Source of the DNA: Teichococcus oryzae
Lineage (GTDB): Bacteria > Pseudomonadota > Alphaproteobacteria > Acetobacterales > Acetobacteraceae
NCBI RefSeq assembly: GCF_008386565.1
Contig: NZ_VUKA01000002.1
Span: 248,001-312,000, forward strand
DNA: 64,000 nucleotides
Direction of reading: 5' to 3'
Shown here: in pieces, positions 10,382-20,200 of the stretch
How the letters are laid out: the number at the start of each line of letters is the position of its first letter
How positions within the stretch are numbered: position 1 is the first letter of the stretch
The notes under the pieces: generated by a model
The model's database searches: none
Told to the model about the DNA's origin: nothing
Seen by the model: only the letters and a program-made list of their open reading frames with translations
Program-made: the position numbers and the translations under genes

Positions 10382-10687
10382 ATGCGCCCCGCCGGCGGAA
10401 TGCTGCTGCTGTTCTGGAGGCTCCTGGCGCCGGCCGCTCCTTCCCTGGCGGGCCCGGCCACCGTTTCCCTGGCGGACAGGATGCACGCCATTCTGGCCAA
10501 ACGCGCTGGACCGCCTGCTGGCCGCCCGCAATCACCTAACAGCAGGGCGAGATCCCACGTCATCGCCGCGCTGAACGCCCTCGCCGCAGGCTGCCAGCCG
10601 GGGAAAGCCTGCCCGGGAGGGATCATCGCCGCGGTGGAGGCGCCCGGCGCCGCCAATGACCGCGCCGGGCTGGCGGAAGCGGCCTGA
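10382..10687 (+). CDS. Possible small protein of unknown function
   Basis: Within the 470-base gap between fdhD and the dehydrogenase gene there is a 101-codon plus-strand frame beginning MRPAGGMLLLFWRLLAP. GGAAG lies 6 bases before the ATG. The first 25 residues are hydrophobic and could be a signal peptide or membrane segment; two Cys follow (AAGCQPGKACPGG). The frame ends inside a hairpin shared with the convergent gene. Open frames of this size occur by chance at this GC content and I recognise no family, so it remains doubtful. The rest of the gap (10234-10381) shows nothing identifiable. Confidence 0.3.
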   Translation: MRPAGGMLLLFWRLLAPAAPSLAGPATVSLADRMHAILAKRAGPPAGRPQSPNSRARSHVIAALNALAAGCQPGKACPGGIIAAVEAPGAANDRAGLAEAA

Positions 10688-10707
10688 GGGCGGGCTGCCC
10701 GCCTCAG
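10685..10707. terminator. Hairpin between convergent stop codons
   Basis: TGAG-GCGG pairs with CCGC-CTCA around a GCTGC loop, with one bulged G. The stem contains the stop codon of the small plus-strand frame and that of the minus-strand dehydrogenase. There is no U-run, so termination is only inferred from position. Confidence 0.35.
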
Positions 10708-11453
10708 ATCACCACGCCGCCATCCACATGCAGGCACTGGCCGGTGATGTAGCCGGCGGCGGGAGAAGCCAGAAAAGCGATCGCCGCCGCCACATCCGCG
10801 GGCTTGCCCAGCCGGCGCAAGGGGATGCGCGCCTTCACCGCCTCCCAGGCCGGGCCATCCAGCGCCGCATGCGCGCCGGAATCCTTTTCCGTGTAGCCCG
10901 GCGCCACCGCGTTCACCGTCACCAGGGGCGCCCATTCCAGGGCCAGCGCCTTGACCAGCGCCTCCACCCCCGCCTTGGCCGCGGCGGAAGCCGGGAACAC
11001 GGTGCTATCGGTGCGGAAATTATGCGCCACGAAGGAGGACACGGCGACCAGCCGCGGCGCCTCGCCTTCCGCCAGGATCGGCCCGGCGGCGCGCGCCAGG
11101 CGGAACAGGGCGCCCAGGATGGTGTCCTGGCTGTGGGCGAAGGCGGCATCCGTCAGCCCGGCCACCGGGGTGCGGTCGGCGAAGCCGGCATTGGACACCA
11201 GCACGTCCAGCCCGCCCAGGGCGGCGGCGGCCTCCTGCACCAGCCGTTCCGGCGCTTCCGGCCGGGCCAGGTCGGCCATCAGCACCTCCGCCTCGGCGCC
11301 CTGCTCCCGCGCGGCGGCGGCGCTGCGCTCGGCGCCATCGCGGTTGTTGCGGGCATGCACGGCGAGCGCCACGCCGGGCGCGGCCAGGGCGCGCACCGTG
11401 GCGGCGCCAATGCCGCTGGACGCGCCGGTCACCAGAATGCGCCGAGATGCCAT
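10704..11453 (-). CDS. Short-chain dehydrogenase/reductase family protein with atypical active site
   Basis: This is a 249-residue Rossmann-fold protein: cofactor motif TGASSGIG (residues 9-16), NAG at 88-90, a serine pair at 139-140 and the C-terminal GQCLHVDGG typical of classical SDRs. The catalytic YxxxK is missing. Counting 13 residues from Ser140 reaches Phe153, and the conserved lysine is Lys160 in SAAAKAG, where the tyrosine position is serine. A lysine in a SAxAKAGVEA context with no adjacent Tyr recalls 2,4-dienoyl-CoA reductases, so an acyl-CoA or other atypical reductase is possible. The ATG at 11453 has GGCGGA upstream. It diverges from the hydroxyacid dehydrogenase gene; the substrate is unknown. 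Confidence 0.8.
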   Translation of the reverse strand: MASRRILVTGASSGIGAATVRALAAPGVALAVHARNNRDGAERSAAAAREQGAEAEVLMADLARPEAPERLVQEAAAALGGLDVLVSNAGFADRTPVAGLTDAAFAHSQDTILGALFRLARAAGPILAEGEAPRLVAVSSFVAHNFRTDSTVFPASAAAKAGVEALVKALALEWAPLVTVNAVAPGYTEKDSGAHAALDGPAWEAVKARIPLRRLGKPADVAAAIAFLASPAAGYITGQCLHVDGGVVI

Positions 11454-11565
11454 GAGAATCCGCCCCTTCTGTCCGGACCGGCAGGATAGATCGGCTCTCT
11501 TGCGCGCCCAAGGCCACGCCCGCATCCTGCCGCCGAAGAACCAGACCCAATGGAGGAAACCCAGG

Positions 11566-12588
11566 GTGCGACTCGTGCTGGAGCCGGAAGGCCTGTACCC
11601 CGACACCGCGCTGGAGGCCGAGATCCTCGGCCCCACCGTGCGCCTGCTGCGCGGCGGCGGCCCCAACAGCGTTTCCGAGCTGCCGGATGAGCAATGCGCC
11701 GAGGCGGAGGGGCTGTTCATCTTCCGCCACTGGCTGCCCGGCAGCGAGCTGCAACGCTTTCCCAAGCTGAAGGTCGTGGTGCGGATGGGGGTCGGCTATG
11801 ACCGGCTGGACCGCCCGGCGCTGGCGGCGCGCGGCATCACCGTCTGCAACGTTCCCGACTACGGCACGGCGGAGGTGGCCGACCATGCCATCGCCCTGGT
11901 GATGGCGCTGCGCCGCGGCCTGCTGCTGCATCACGACCTGCAGCGCGGCGAGCCTTCCCAGGGCGTCGCGCCGGCCGAATGGCGCTATCTCGACAGCCCG
12001 CTGATCCAGCGGCCCGAGGCGCAGACCTTCGGCATCCTGGGCCTGGGCCGGATCGGCACGGCGGTGGCGCTGCGGGCCAAGGCCTTCGGCTACCGCGTCA
12101 TCTTCCACGACCCCTACCTGCCGAACGGCGTGGACCGCGCGCTGGGCATCACCCGCATCCGCTCCCTGCCGGAATTCCTGGCGCAAACTAACACCCTGTC
12201 CATCCACGCGCCGCTGACCCGCACCACCCGTGGGCTGGTTGACGAGGTGGCGCTGCGGCAATTGCCGCGCGGCGCCGTGGTGGTGAACACGGCGCGCGGC
12301 CCCATCCTGGACCTCGACGGGCTGGAGCGCTGCCTGCGGGACGGACACCTGTCCGGAGCCGGCCTCGACGTTCTGCCGGTGGAGCCCCCGGCCGAGCCGC
12401 CGCATCCGCTGATGGCGGCCTACCGCGCGCGGGAGGCCTGGCTGACCGGGCGGCTGGCTGTCACCCCCCACAGCGCCTTCCACACGCCGCATGCCTGGCA
12501 GGACATCCGGATCAAGAGCGCCGAAACCATGCGCGACGTGTTGCTGGAAGGCCTGTCGAGCAACGTGATTCCGCCGGACGCGGATTAA
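11566..12588 (+). CDS. D-2-hydroxyacid dehydrogenase family protein (CtBP-like)
   Basis: This is an NAD-dependent oxidoreductase of the D-isomer-specific 2-hydroxyacid dehydrogenase family. The GTG start at 11566 is chosen because GGAGGA lies 8 bases upstream and the protein then begins directly with the family fold (VRLVLEPEGLYPD). The NAD site is GLGRIGTAVA near residue 160. The catalytic triad is present: Arg in NTARGPILD, Glu in GLDVLPVEPP and His in VTPHSAF. The N-terminal part (VPDYGTAEVADHAIALVMAL) resembles the C-terminal-binding-protein/phosphoglycerate-dehydrogenase subgroup. Its substrate cannot be read from the sequence. A strong terminator follows 37 bases after the stop, isolating it from the downstream cluster. 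Confidence 0.85.
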   Translation: MRLVLEPEGLYPDTALEAEILGPTVRLLRGGGPNSVSELPDEQCAEAEGLFIFRHWLPGSELQRFPKLKVVVRMGVGYDRLDRPALAARGITVCNVPDYGTAEVADHAIALVMALRRGLLLHHDLQRGEPSQGVAPAEWRYLDSPLIQRPEAQTFGILGLGRIGTAVALRAKAFGYRVIFHDPYLPNGVDRALGITRIRSLPEFLAQTNTLSIHAPLTRTTRGLVDEVALRQLPRGAVVVNTARGPILDLDGLERCLRDGHLSGAGLDVLPVEPPAEPPHPLMAAYRAREAWLTGRLAVTPHSAFHTPHAWQDIRIKSAETMRDVLLEGLSSNVIPPDAD

Positions 12589-12624
12589 GCAGGATTCCCC
12601 GAAAAGATTACCGGTTTATCAATG

Positions 12625-12649
12625 AAGCCGCCCGCAGGGCGGCTTTCGT
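12625..12649 (+). terminator. Rho-independent terminator after the hydroxyacid dehydrogenase
   Basis: There is a perfect 9-bp stem AAGCCGCCC / GGGCGGCTT with the 3-base loop GCA, followed by TCGTG. The trailing T-run is short, but the stem is strong and lies 36 bases after the stop codon. It separates the dehydrogenase transcript from the PKS cluster. The remaining 180 bases up to 12832 are noticeably poorer in GC than the surroundings and should hold the cluster promoter; I see only a weak candidate, TTGACG at 12701 without a convincing -10. Confidence 0.7.
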
Positions 12650-12832
12650 GGCAGGAAGGTGATACAACCTATAAGAAGTGTCTCTGGCGAGTGATTACGA
12701 TTGACGCGAGAGTGATTCTTCAGAACATTGTCCTCATCCCTTCGCACGCGCAACATCATCAAGGGCTTCCAATCGTTGCGCGTGCCTCCGCCTGCCTTAC
12801 ACGCAATGCGGGAATGATGCCGAGGACTCACA

Positions 12833-14173
12833 ATGCCTGCAGTTCCGCGCCAAGATGGCACCCATGTAATCCTTGATGTCTCAAGGCTGCTGGGCTGTGG
12901 GCGCAAGCGGACCCCTTCCGGCATCGACCGGGTCGAGCTGGCTTATGCACGACATCTTCTTGCCCAGCCAGAGGAACAGGGCAGCTTTGTGGGCCAGGAA
13001 CTGCAGGGCGGCTTCGCGCTGCTGCCGCGCCGCCTGGTGGGCGAGCTGGTGGCAGCGCTGAGCGAGGCCTGGGGCGAGGATCAGGCCAATGGCCAGGCAT
13101 TCCGCCGCGCCACCCGGCTGGGAACGCTGGCCCGGGGCCGCCTGCTGCTGGGCTTCGGCCGGACGGAACTGTCCCGCCTGCTGGCGCGCCGCCTCCGCTT
13201 CGCCTTTCTGCTGGTGTCGCACCGCGCCCTGGACCGCAGCGGCCCGATCGAGGCGATGCGCCGTGCCGGCTGCGCCTTTGTGCCGATGATCCATGACCTG
13301 ATCCCGCTGACGCATCCGGAATATGCGCGGCCCGGCCAGGCGGAGAAGCATCTGCGCCGCATCCGCACCACCGCCGCCCTGGCCGATGGCATCATCGCCA
13401 ATTCGGCGGCAACGGCCGAGGCGCTGGAGCCCTATCTCGCCACCCGCCACGCGCGGCCGCCGGTGCTGGTGGCGCCGCTGGGCATCGATGCCGTCTCGGC
13501 ACCCTCGCCGGCCGCGGATGGGCAGCCCTATTTCGTGGCGCTGGGCACCATTGAGCCGCGCAAGAACCACCTCCTCCTGCTGCATCTCTGGCGCACGCTG
13601 AAGGCGCAGCTGGGCGACGCCGCGCCGCGCCTGCTGATCATCGGCAAGCGCGGCTGGGAAAACGAGAACGTCCTCGACATCCTGGAACGCTGCGCCGCGC
13701 TGGAAGGGGTGGTGCGGGAGGTCGGGCAGGTGTCCGACCGGCGGGTGACGGAACTGATGCGCGGCGCCCGCGCCCTGTTGTTCCCTTCCTTCGCGGAAGG
13801 CTACGGCCTGCCCCTGGCCGAGGCCCTGGCCCTGGGCGTGCCGGCCATCTGCTCAGATCTGCCGGCGCTGCGGGAGGTGGGCGGCGCCGTGCCGGATTAC
13901 CTCGACCCGCTGGACGGCAGCGCCTGGCGGGACGCCGTGCTGGATTACGCGGCGCCAGGCAGCGCCGGACGCGCGGCGCAGCTGTCCCGCATGGCCGGCT
14001 GGGTGGCGCCGAGTTGGAATGAGCATTTCGGCGATGTCGGCAACCTTCTGCTCCAGGTGACCCAGCAGCGCCCGGCGCAAGCCCGGCGCGTCCTGGGATG
14101 GCGCCGCCTGCGCGGCCCGGCCTGGGCCGAACCCACGGCTGTTGTTGCGGCGCGGGATGGCGCCGTGTCATGA
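12833..14173 (+). CDS. Glycosyltransferase family 4 protein, first gene of the PKS cluster
   Basis: A 446-residue GT-B fold glycosyltransferase. The C-terminal nucleotide-sugar domain has FVALGTIEPRKNH and the E-x7-E motif in FAEGYGLPLAEALALG followed by VPAICSDLPALREVGG, all typical of GT4. Midway, VPMIHDLIPLTHPEY and ADGIIANSAATAEAL are also common in this family. No signal peptide or membrane helix is visible, so it should act on the cytoplasmic face of the membrane. GAGGA precedes the ATG by 6 bases. The PKS starts 72 bases later on the same strand, so I infer that it glycosylates the lipid made by the cluster. Donor and acceptor are unknown, and an independent polysaccharide role is possible. 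Confidence 0.88.
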   Translation: MPAVPRQDGTHVILDVSRLLGCGRKRTPSGIDRVELAYARHLLAQPEEQGSFVGQELQGGFALLPRRLVGELVAALSEAWGEDQANGQAFRRATRLGTLARGRLLLGFGRTELSRLLARRLRFAFLLVSHRALDRSGPIEAMRRAGCAFVPMIHDLIPLTHPEYARPGQAEKHLRRIRTTAALADGIIANSAATAEALEPYLATRHARPPVLVAPLGIDAVSAPSPAADGQPYFVALGTIEPRKNHLLLLHLWRTLKAQLGDAAPRLLIIGKRGWENENVLDILERCAALEGVVREVGQVSDRRVTELMRGARALLFPSFAEGYGLPLAEALALGVPAICSDLPALREVGGAVPDYLDPLDGSAWRDAVLDYAAPGSAGRAAQLSRMAGWVAPSWNEHFGDVGNLLLQVTQQRPAQARRVLGWRRLRGPAWAEPTAVVAARDGAVS

Positions 14174-14245
14174 ACCGGTCTGGCACAGGCGGTTGAATGT
14201 CCCGGCCCGGCTGCAACGGCCGGCGCCGCGTGCCTTTCGCACAAG

Positions 14246-17200
14246 GTGGCCAGTTCGGGCCGCCAAGCAGGTGAGATGACCGAAGGAAAAAGCCTTCCCG
14301 GCGCCACGCATGCCTCCCACGGCGGGGGGCCGATCGCCATTGTGGGCGCCGCCTGCCGCTTTCCCGGCGCGGCCAGCCTGGAAGGCTTCTGGCGCATGCT
14401 GGCCGCGGGCACCGATGCCGTCGGCACCCTGCCCCCCGACCGCTTCGCCCAGGCCGCCTTTCTGCATCCCCGCAAGGGGGAGCCGGGGCGCTCCTATTCC
14501 TTCGCCGCCGGGCATCTGGGCGACATCACCGGGTTCGACGCGCCCGCCTTCGGCCTGTCCCCGCGCGAGGCGGCGGAAATGGACCCGCAGCAGCGCCTGC
14601 TGCTGGAGGTTGCCTCCGAGGCGCTGGAGGATGCCGGCTGGCCGGCCGGCCAGCTCGCCGGGCGGCCGGTCGGGGTCTGGATCGGCGGCTCCTCCACCGA
14701 CCATGCGGAGCTGCGCCTGTCGGACCCCGCCGGCACCGACCGCTACTTCATGACCGGCAACACCCTGTCGATCCTGTCCAACCGGCTGACCAACGTGTTC
14801 GACCTGCGCGGGCCGGGGCAGACGGTGGACACCGCCTGCTCCTCCTCCCTGGTGGCGCTGCACGCGGCGGTGGCGGCGATCCGCGCCGGGCAGGTGGAAG
14901 CGGCGCTGGTGGGCGGCGTGCAATTGCTGCTCTCGCCCTTCGCCTTTGCCGGCTTCTCGCGCGCCGGGATGCTGTCGTCGCGCGGTCGCTGCCAGGCCTT
15001 CGATGCCGCGGCGGATGGTTATGTGCGCGGCGAGGGCGCGGGCGTGGTGGTGCTGAAGCCGCTGGCCGCCGCGCTGGCCGCTGGCGACGCGGTGCGCGGC
15101 GTGATCCTGGCCACCGGCACCAACGCGGCCGGCCGCACCATCGGCCTTTCCCTGCCGAACCGGGAAGCGCAGGCGGCCCTGCTGCAACGGGTGCTGGCCG
15201 AGGCCGACGCCGATCCGGCCCGCCTCGCCTATTTCGAGGCGCATGGCACGGGCACGCAGGTGGGCGATCCGGCGGAAAGCTGGGCGATCGGCACCACCCT
15301 GGCGCGGCACCGCGCGGCGCCGCTGCCGGTTGGCTCGGTGAAAACCAATATCGGCCATCTGGAGCCGGCTTCCGGCATGGCCGGGCTGCTCAAGGCAATG
15401 CTGGTGCTGGAACGCGGCCTGGTGCCGCCCAACCTGCATTTCAACAGCCCCAATCCGCAGATCGACTTCACCGGCCTGAACATCCGCGTGCCGACCGCGC
15501 TGGAGCGGCTCGACCCCGACGCCAGCGCGCTGACCGGGGTGAACAGCTTCGGCTTCGGCGGCACCAATGCGTCGGTACTGCTGGGCCGGGCGCCCCGGCC
15601 GGCCGCCATGCCGGCTGGCGGCCCGGCGCCCGCCGGCGTGGCAGAGCCGCCCCTGGTGCTGACCGCGCGCTCCGCCGCCGCCCTGAAGGCGCTGGCGCAG
15701 GATTGGCGCACCCGCCTGGATGAAGCGCCCGCCTCCCCCGCCCTGCGGCGCGGCGCGCTGCGCCACCGCGACCTGCACCCGCACCGCCTGGTGCTGCGCG
15801 GCGACCTGGCCGCGCAGCTCGATGGCTGGCTGGCAGGCGGCCGCCCGGCAGGTGCCACCCATGGCATCGCCCGTTCCGGCGCCGCCGGGCCGGTCGCCTT
15901 TGTGTTCTCGGGCAATGGCGCGCAATTCGCCGGCATGGCGCGGGAAGCCATGGCGCACAACGCCGCCTTCCGCCGCGCCGTGGAACAGGCCGATGCGATC
16001 CTCGCCCCCCTCGCCGGCTGGTCCGGCGCGGCGCTGCTGGCGGCGGGCGTTTCCGCCGAGGCCCTGTCCGGCACCGACCATGCCCAGCCGCTGTTGTTCC
16101 TGGTGCAGGTGGGCATCGTGGCGGCCCTGGCCGAGCACGGGCTGCGCGCCGATCTTTGCCTCGGCCATTCGGTGGGCGAGGTGGCCGCCGCCTGGGCGGC
16201 CGGCATCCTCGGCCTGGAACAGGCGGTGCGGCTGGTGGTCGCCCGCTCCCGCGCGCAGCACAGCCGGCGCGGCATCGGCCGCATGGCGGCGATCGGGGCC
16301 GGCGCCGAGGCGGTGCTGCCGCTGATCGAGGCGCTGGCGCCGGACGAGACCGGATGGCGGCCGGAGATCGCCGCCCGCAACGCGCCGGGCTCCGTCACGG
16401 TGGCCGGCCCGGAAGCCGCGCTCGACCGGCTGGTGGCCGAGGCCAAGGCCCGGCGCTGGGCGGCGGTGAAGCTCGACCTCGACTACGCCTTTCATTCGGC
16501 GGCGATGGACCCGGTGCGGGACGCGCTGGCGGCCGACCTCGCCGGGCTGAGGCCGGCCGAGGGGCGGCTCGGCTTCCTGTCCGCCGTCACCGGCACCAAG
16601 CTGCCGGGGCCGGCGCTGGATGCCGGCTATTGGTGGCACAACCTGCGCGAGCCGGTGCGCTTCCAGGAGGCGGTGCAGGCGGCGGTGGATGCCGGGGCGC
16701 GCTTCTTTGTTGAGATCGGCCCGCACCCGGTGCTCCAGTCCTATCTGCGCGACAGCCTGCGCGCGGCGGAAGCCGAGGCGCCGGTGCTGCCCACCCTGTC
16801 CCGCCGCGATGGCGCGGGCGATCCCTTCCCGGCCATCGCCGACCGCGCTCTGGCCCAGGGCGCAGCCCTGCGGGACGCCGCGGCGCTGCGCGGGCCGGCC
16901 GAATGGCGCGGCCTGCCGCACACCCCCTTCGACCGGCAGCGCGCCTGGTTCACCCCCACCGCCGAATCCGCCCGGCTGACCGATCCCCTGCTGGACCACC
17001 CGCTGCTCGGCTTCCGCCAGGGACAGGACGCGCTGCGCTGGTCCCGCCTGCTGGACACCGCGCTGGAGCCCTGGCTGGCCGACCACAAGCTGGGGGGCGA
17101 GCCGGTGCTGCCCGCCGCCGCCATGCTGGACATGGCGCTGGCCATCGCCGCACTGCGCTTCCCCGATGCCCCGGCGCTGGAGCTGCGGGACATGCAGATC

Positions 17201-20200
17201 CTGCGCCCGCTGCCGCTTTCGGCCGAAAGCGCGCGCGAGCTGCGCTGCACGCTGGAGCCCGAAACCAACACCGTGCTGCTGGAAAGCCGCCCCCGCCTGT
17301 CCGGCGAGGGCTGGACATTGCATGCGCGCTGCGAGGCCGCGGCCGCCACCCTGGCCGCCCTGCCCGCTCCCATGGCGCCCGACCTCGCTGGCGGCACCGT
17401 TCTGCCGCTGGCGGAATCGCTGGAAATCGCGCGCCGCTTCCACCTGGATTATGGCCCCGCCTTCCAGGTGCTGCGGGAAAACCGGCTGAGCGCCGACCGG
17501 CGCAGCGCCGTGGCGACGCTGGCCCTTCCCCCCGCCGCGCCATCGGACGACGCCGGATGGCTGCTGCATCCGGTGCGGCTCGACGGGCTGTTGCAGGGGC
17601 TGATCGGCCTGCTGGCGGATGGCGCCCCGGCGGATGGCCGCGCGGTGGTGCCGGTGCGGCTCGGCCGGCTGGTGCTGCGCCGCGGCGCCCCGGTGCCGGT
17701 CAGCGGCGAGTTGCGGCTGCTGCACAGCGGGGAGCGCTCCGGCCTGTTCCAGCTGGCGCTGCGCGACGGCAGCGGCCAGGTGGTGGGATGGCTTGACGAG
17801 GCATGGATGCAGCGCATCCGCCTGGCGCCCCGCGCTTCCGCCGAGGATTGCCTGTTCCGCATCGCACCGCAGCCTTCCCTGGCGCCTGCTGTGGCGCCGG
17901 AGGAGCCGCCGGCGCTGCAAGCCACCCTGCGGGCCGCCCAGGCCTGCGATGCGCGGCGCGATCTCGGCGAAACCGCGCTGCTGCTGGAAGGGCATCTGGT
18001 GGCCAGCGCCCATGCCGCCCTGAGCAGCCTGTGCGATGCCGGGCGCCGCCTGCCGGGGCGCCATCTTTCGCCCTATGCCGCGGCCCTCCTCCGCGCCCTG
18101 GCCGAGGATGGCCTGGCCGAGCCCGACGGGCCGCACCATTGGCGCCTGGCCCCGGCCGAGGAGCTGCCCGCGCCGGACGCCATCTGGCAGGCAGTGCTGG
18201 CGGAGTCGCCCGGCCTCGCGCATGAGCTGGCCTGGCTGGCCCTGGCGGCCGAGCGCATGCCGGCGGCCCTGGCCGCGCCCGGCCGGGCCGAGGCCCTGCC
18301 GCCGCCGCCCGATGCCGCCGGCTTCGGGCATCTGGCCGCCGTGCTGGCGGAAGCCGTGCGCCATTTCGCCGCCAGCTGGCCGGCTGGCCGGCCGCTCCGC
18401 GTGCTGGAGGTCGGCGCGCAGGGTGGCCCGCTGACGCGCGCGCTGCTGGCCGTGCTGGGCGCTTCCGGGCGGCAGGTTCGCTATGTCATCGCCGGGGCGG
18501 CGGGGGACGCCCGCGCCGCCGCCATTCCGCCCCATGCCGAGACGATCAGCGTCCGGACCGAGGCCTGGACACCGGAGGCGGCGGGCCTGCCGCCCGGGCA
18601 GGCCGATCTGGTGGTCGGCATCGCCGCCGCGGCGAACAGCCGGCGCGGCACCGCGCTGTTGCCGGTTCTGCGGGAAGCGCTGGCGCCCGCCGGCACCCTT
18701 CTGCTGGCCGAGCCCGCCCCCGGCCGCGCCTGGGACTTCAGCTGCGGCCAGGGGCCCGAATGGTGGCGCGGCGATGCCTCGCCCTTGCCGGCCGCCGCCG
18801 AATGGGAAGGCGCCGCGCGGGGCTGGGCCAGCCTGGACGCCGCCCCCCTGATTTCCGCGCCCTGGCCGGCCCTGCTGCTGGCCGCCCGCGCCCCGTCGCA
18901 TATCGGGGCCCGCGCGGAACAGCCCGCTCCCGCCGCCGGTCCGGCGGCCGCGCCACCGCTTCAGCTGCATGCCGATGGAGCCAGCGCCCCCCTTGCCGCG
19001 GCCCTGGAGGAGCTTTTCCGGGCGGCCGGCCTGCGCATCTCCCGGCATGCGCTGGACGATGCAGCGAAGCAGGCGCCGCGCGGCCTGTCCGGCACCCGGA
19101 TCGTGGCGCTGGCGGCGCCCGACGAAGCCGCGCTGCCCGAGACCCTGGCACAGCTCACCGCCCTGGCGGAAGCGGCGCGCGGCAGCGCCGCCGGGCTGGT
19201 TCTGGTGACAGGGGATGCCGGCACCCTGCCCGAGGCGGCGGCCTTGTTCGGCCTGGGCCGCGTGCTCGCCAACGAGATGCCGGAACTGGCCCCGCTGCGC
19301 ATCGGCCTTTCCGCCGCGCTGAAGCCCGCCGACGCCGCGGCACGCCTGCTGCCGGAATTGCTGGGCGGCATGGCGGAGCCGGAGCCCGAGATCGTGCTGA
19401 CCCCGGAAGCCCGGCTGGTGCCCCGGCTGCGCCCGGGCGCCGCCCCGGCCGGCGCGCCGCGCGGCCCGGCGCGACTGGTGGTGCGCCAGCCCGGCCAGCT
19501 CGGCACGCTGGAATGGGAAGCGCTGGAGCTGCCCGCCCCTGGACCCGAGGAAGTGGTGGTGCGGGTGGAGGCGGCCGGCCTCAATTTCCGCGACCTGATG
19601 TGGGCCCAGGGCCTGCTGCCCGAGGAGGCCCTGCTCGCCGGCTTCGCCGGCCCCACCCTGGGGATGGAGATGGCCGGGATCGTCGAGCAGGCCGGCCCGG
19701 ACAGCCCCTTCCGGCCGGGCGACGCGGTGTTCGGCTTTGCCCCGGCGGCGCTGGCCAGCCGCGTCCGCACCCGCGCCGGGGCGCTGGCCACCCTGCCGGA
19801 AGGGCTTGGCTTCGCCGCCGCCGCCGCGGTGCCCGTCGCCTTCCTCACCGCCGTGTATTCGCTGGAGCATTGCGCCCGCATCGGGCCCGGCGAAACGGTG
19901 CTGATCCATGGCGGCGCGGGCGCGGTGGGGCTGGCGGCGCTGCAGGTGGCGCTGGCCGCCGGCGCCCGCGTCGCCGCCACCGCCGGCAGCCCCGCCAAGC
20001 GCGCCTTTCTTCGCGCCTGCGGCGCCGAGCTGGTGCTGGACAGCCGAGACCCCGGCTTCGCCGACCAGCTTCGCGCCGCCTGGCCCGAAGGGGTGGATGT
20101 GGTGCTGAACTCGCTGGCCGGGGAAGCGATGGAGCGCTCCCTCGGGCTGGTGAAGCCGTTCGGCCGCTTCGTGGAGCTGGGCAAGCGCGACTTCTTCGAG

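Noticed and set aside
9373-10935. A 520-residue FdhD with a long N-terminal extension
   Set aside because: The first 230 residues have no homology and are Gly/Arg/Ala-rich. A good ribosome-binding site precedes the internal start near 10233.
12701-12729. TTGACG with AACATT as promoter of the PKS cluster
   Set aside because: The -10 matches only 3 of 6 positions. It is kept as a remark rather than a feature.
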